From an uncultured Olsenella sp. (GTDB taxonomy: Bacteria; Actinomycetota; Coriobacteriia; Coriobacteriales; Atopobiaceae): DNA of 17,642 nucleotides. The stretch lies in assembly GCA_947253595.1 (NCBI GenBank), contig CAMXZR010000025.1, positions 1-17,642 on the forward strand, given 5' to 3'. The position numbers were made by a program, and so were the translations under genes. The stretch's first letter is position 1. Every line of letters starts with the position of its first letter. The notes beneath the pieces were generated by a model, which saw only the letters and a program-made list of their open reading frames with translations, did no database searches and was not told the origin of the DNA. Below, piece after piece: positions 16,846-17,642 of the stretch.

Positions 16846-17639
16846 TGCTGCGCCTCACTAACGTCAGCAAGACCTTCAACAGGGGCACCGTAAACGAGAA
16901 GCCCGCCCTCGTTGGCGTGGACCTCCATCTTTCGCCCGGCGACTTCGTCACCGTGATCGGCGGCAACGGAGCGGGCAAGTCGACCCTGCTCAACGCCATA
17001 GCCGGCGTCTTTCCGCCCGACTCGGGCACCATACAGATCGACGGGACCGACGTGAGCCTGCTCTCCGAGCACCAGCGCGCCCGCTACCTGGGGCGAGTCT
17101 TCCAGGATCCCATGCGCGGCACCGCCGCCGACATGCAGATCGACGAGAACCTGGCCCTGGCCCGCCGCCGTGGAGAGGGCAGGGGCCTCTCCTGGGGCAT
17201 CGGCAAGGCGGAGCGCGCCCAGTACGCGGAGCATCTCGCCTCGCTCGACCTGGGCCTCGAGGATCGCCTGAGCTCCAAGGTCGGCCTGCTCTCGGGCGGG
17301 CAGCGGCAGGCGCTCACGCTGCTCATGGCCACACTCAGGAGGCCCAAGCTCCTTCTTCTGGACGAGCACACGGCGGCGCTGGATCCCAAGACCGCCAAGA
17401 AGGTCCTCGAGCTCACGGCCCAGGTCGTCGAGAGGGACTCCCTCACCACCCTCATGATTACGCACAACATGAACGACGCCATCCGCATGGGCAGCCGCCT
17501 GATAATGATGCACGAAGGGCACGTGATCTACGACGTGAGCGGCGAGGAGAAGCACGCGCTGAAGGTTCACGACCTGCTTCTCAAGTTCGGGGAGGCGAGT
17601 GGCGGCGAGCTCGCCAACGACCGCATGCTGCTGAGCTAG
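16845..17639 (+). CDS. ABC importer ATPase, TrpZ-type
   Basis: This 264-residue nucleotide-binding subunit powers the importer. It has Walker A GGNGAGKS (39-46), the Q-loop around VFQDP, the signature LSGGQ (149-153), Walker B LLLLDE (169-174, Asp173 and catalytic Glu174), the D-loop and the switch His in MITHNMND. All are intact. AAGGGAGG (16829-16836) precedes the ATG, and the TGATG overlap couples it to the permease. The TAG stop is at 17637-17639, three bases before the window ends, so a further gene of the operon could follow. Confidence 0.94.
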   Translation: MLRLTNVSKTFNRGTVNEKPALVGVDLHLSPGDFVTVIGGNGAGKSTLLNAIAGVFPPDSGTIQIDGTDVSLLSEHQRARYLGRVFQDPMRGTAADMQIDENLALARRRGEGRGLSWGIGKAERAQYAEHLASLDLGLEDRLSSKVGLLSGGQRQALTLLMATLRRPKLLLLDEHTAALDPKTAKKVLELTAQVVERDSLTTLMITHNMNDAIRMGSRLIMMHEGHVIYDVSGEEKHALKVHDLLLKFGEASGGELANDRMLLS

Positions 17640-17642
17640 TCG

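Overview
The window is a GC-rich bacterial chromosome segment with tightly packed genes, all on the + strand. Gene content and protein style suggest a Coriobacteriia member (Actinomycetota), probably Atopobiaceae/Olsenella-like. That placement is inferred from memory of families, not from a search. There is no phage, insertion sequence, CRISPR array, rRNA or tRNA. No gene-free gap exceeds about 190 bases.

Layout. (1) 1-2288: the tail of an RsbW/SpoIIAB-like anti-sigma factor, a SigB/F/G-type alternative sigma factor, and an AI-2E/PerM-family membrane protein. (2) 2330-7218: a probable promoter, then alaS-ruvX-mltG-yqeG, with two of the three junctions overlapping (translation, tRNA charging, RuvX/YqgF-family nuclease-like protein, cell-wall glycan chain release, HAD phosphatase). 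(3) 7232-10125: an extended -10 promoter, then shikimate kinase (aroK), a very divergent 3-dehydroquinate-synthase homologue, and an M24 Xaa-Pro peptidase, closed by a hairpin terminator. (4) 10188-13074: valS with its own promoter, a leader hairpin and a perfect 10-bp terminator stem. (5) 13084-14736: a DUF47/PhoU-like accessory gene and a PiT phosphate transporter, both broken. (6) 14796-17639: a promoter overlapped by a dyad operator, then a three-gene ABC importer (Tat-type lipoprotein, permease, ATPase) of the TrpXYZ type.

Most notable points. The AroB homologue aligns over its length with true 3-dehydroquinate synthases but has lost the metal and catalytic residues (GHTFGH is GQDFVR here; HGE is LGE; the NAD-binding GGGV is GDAD). 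Its reading frame is intact, so it looks like a maintained pseudoenzyme next to an intact shikimate kinase. The genes aroE and aroC, which often sit in this block in other Actinomycetota, are absent, and a probable tryptophan-type importer lies downstream. Together these fit a rewired or reduced aromatic pathway. The DUF47-pit pair carries one frameshift and two in-frame TAG codons within 1.6 kb, while all neighbours are clean. TAG ends 14 of the 16 genes, TAA ends none, and the only two TGA stops are forced by overlapping ATG starts. A stop/start overlap RTGCCTAGC recurs at three junctions.

I see no wholly new multi-gene system. The best candidate for undescribed biology is the metal-site-less AroB protein.
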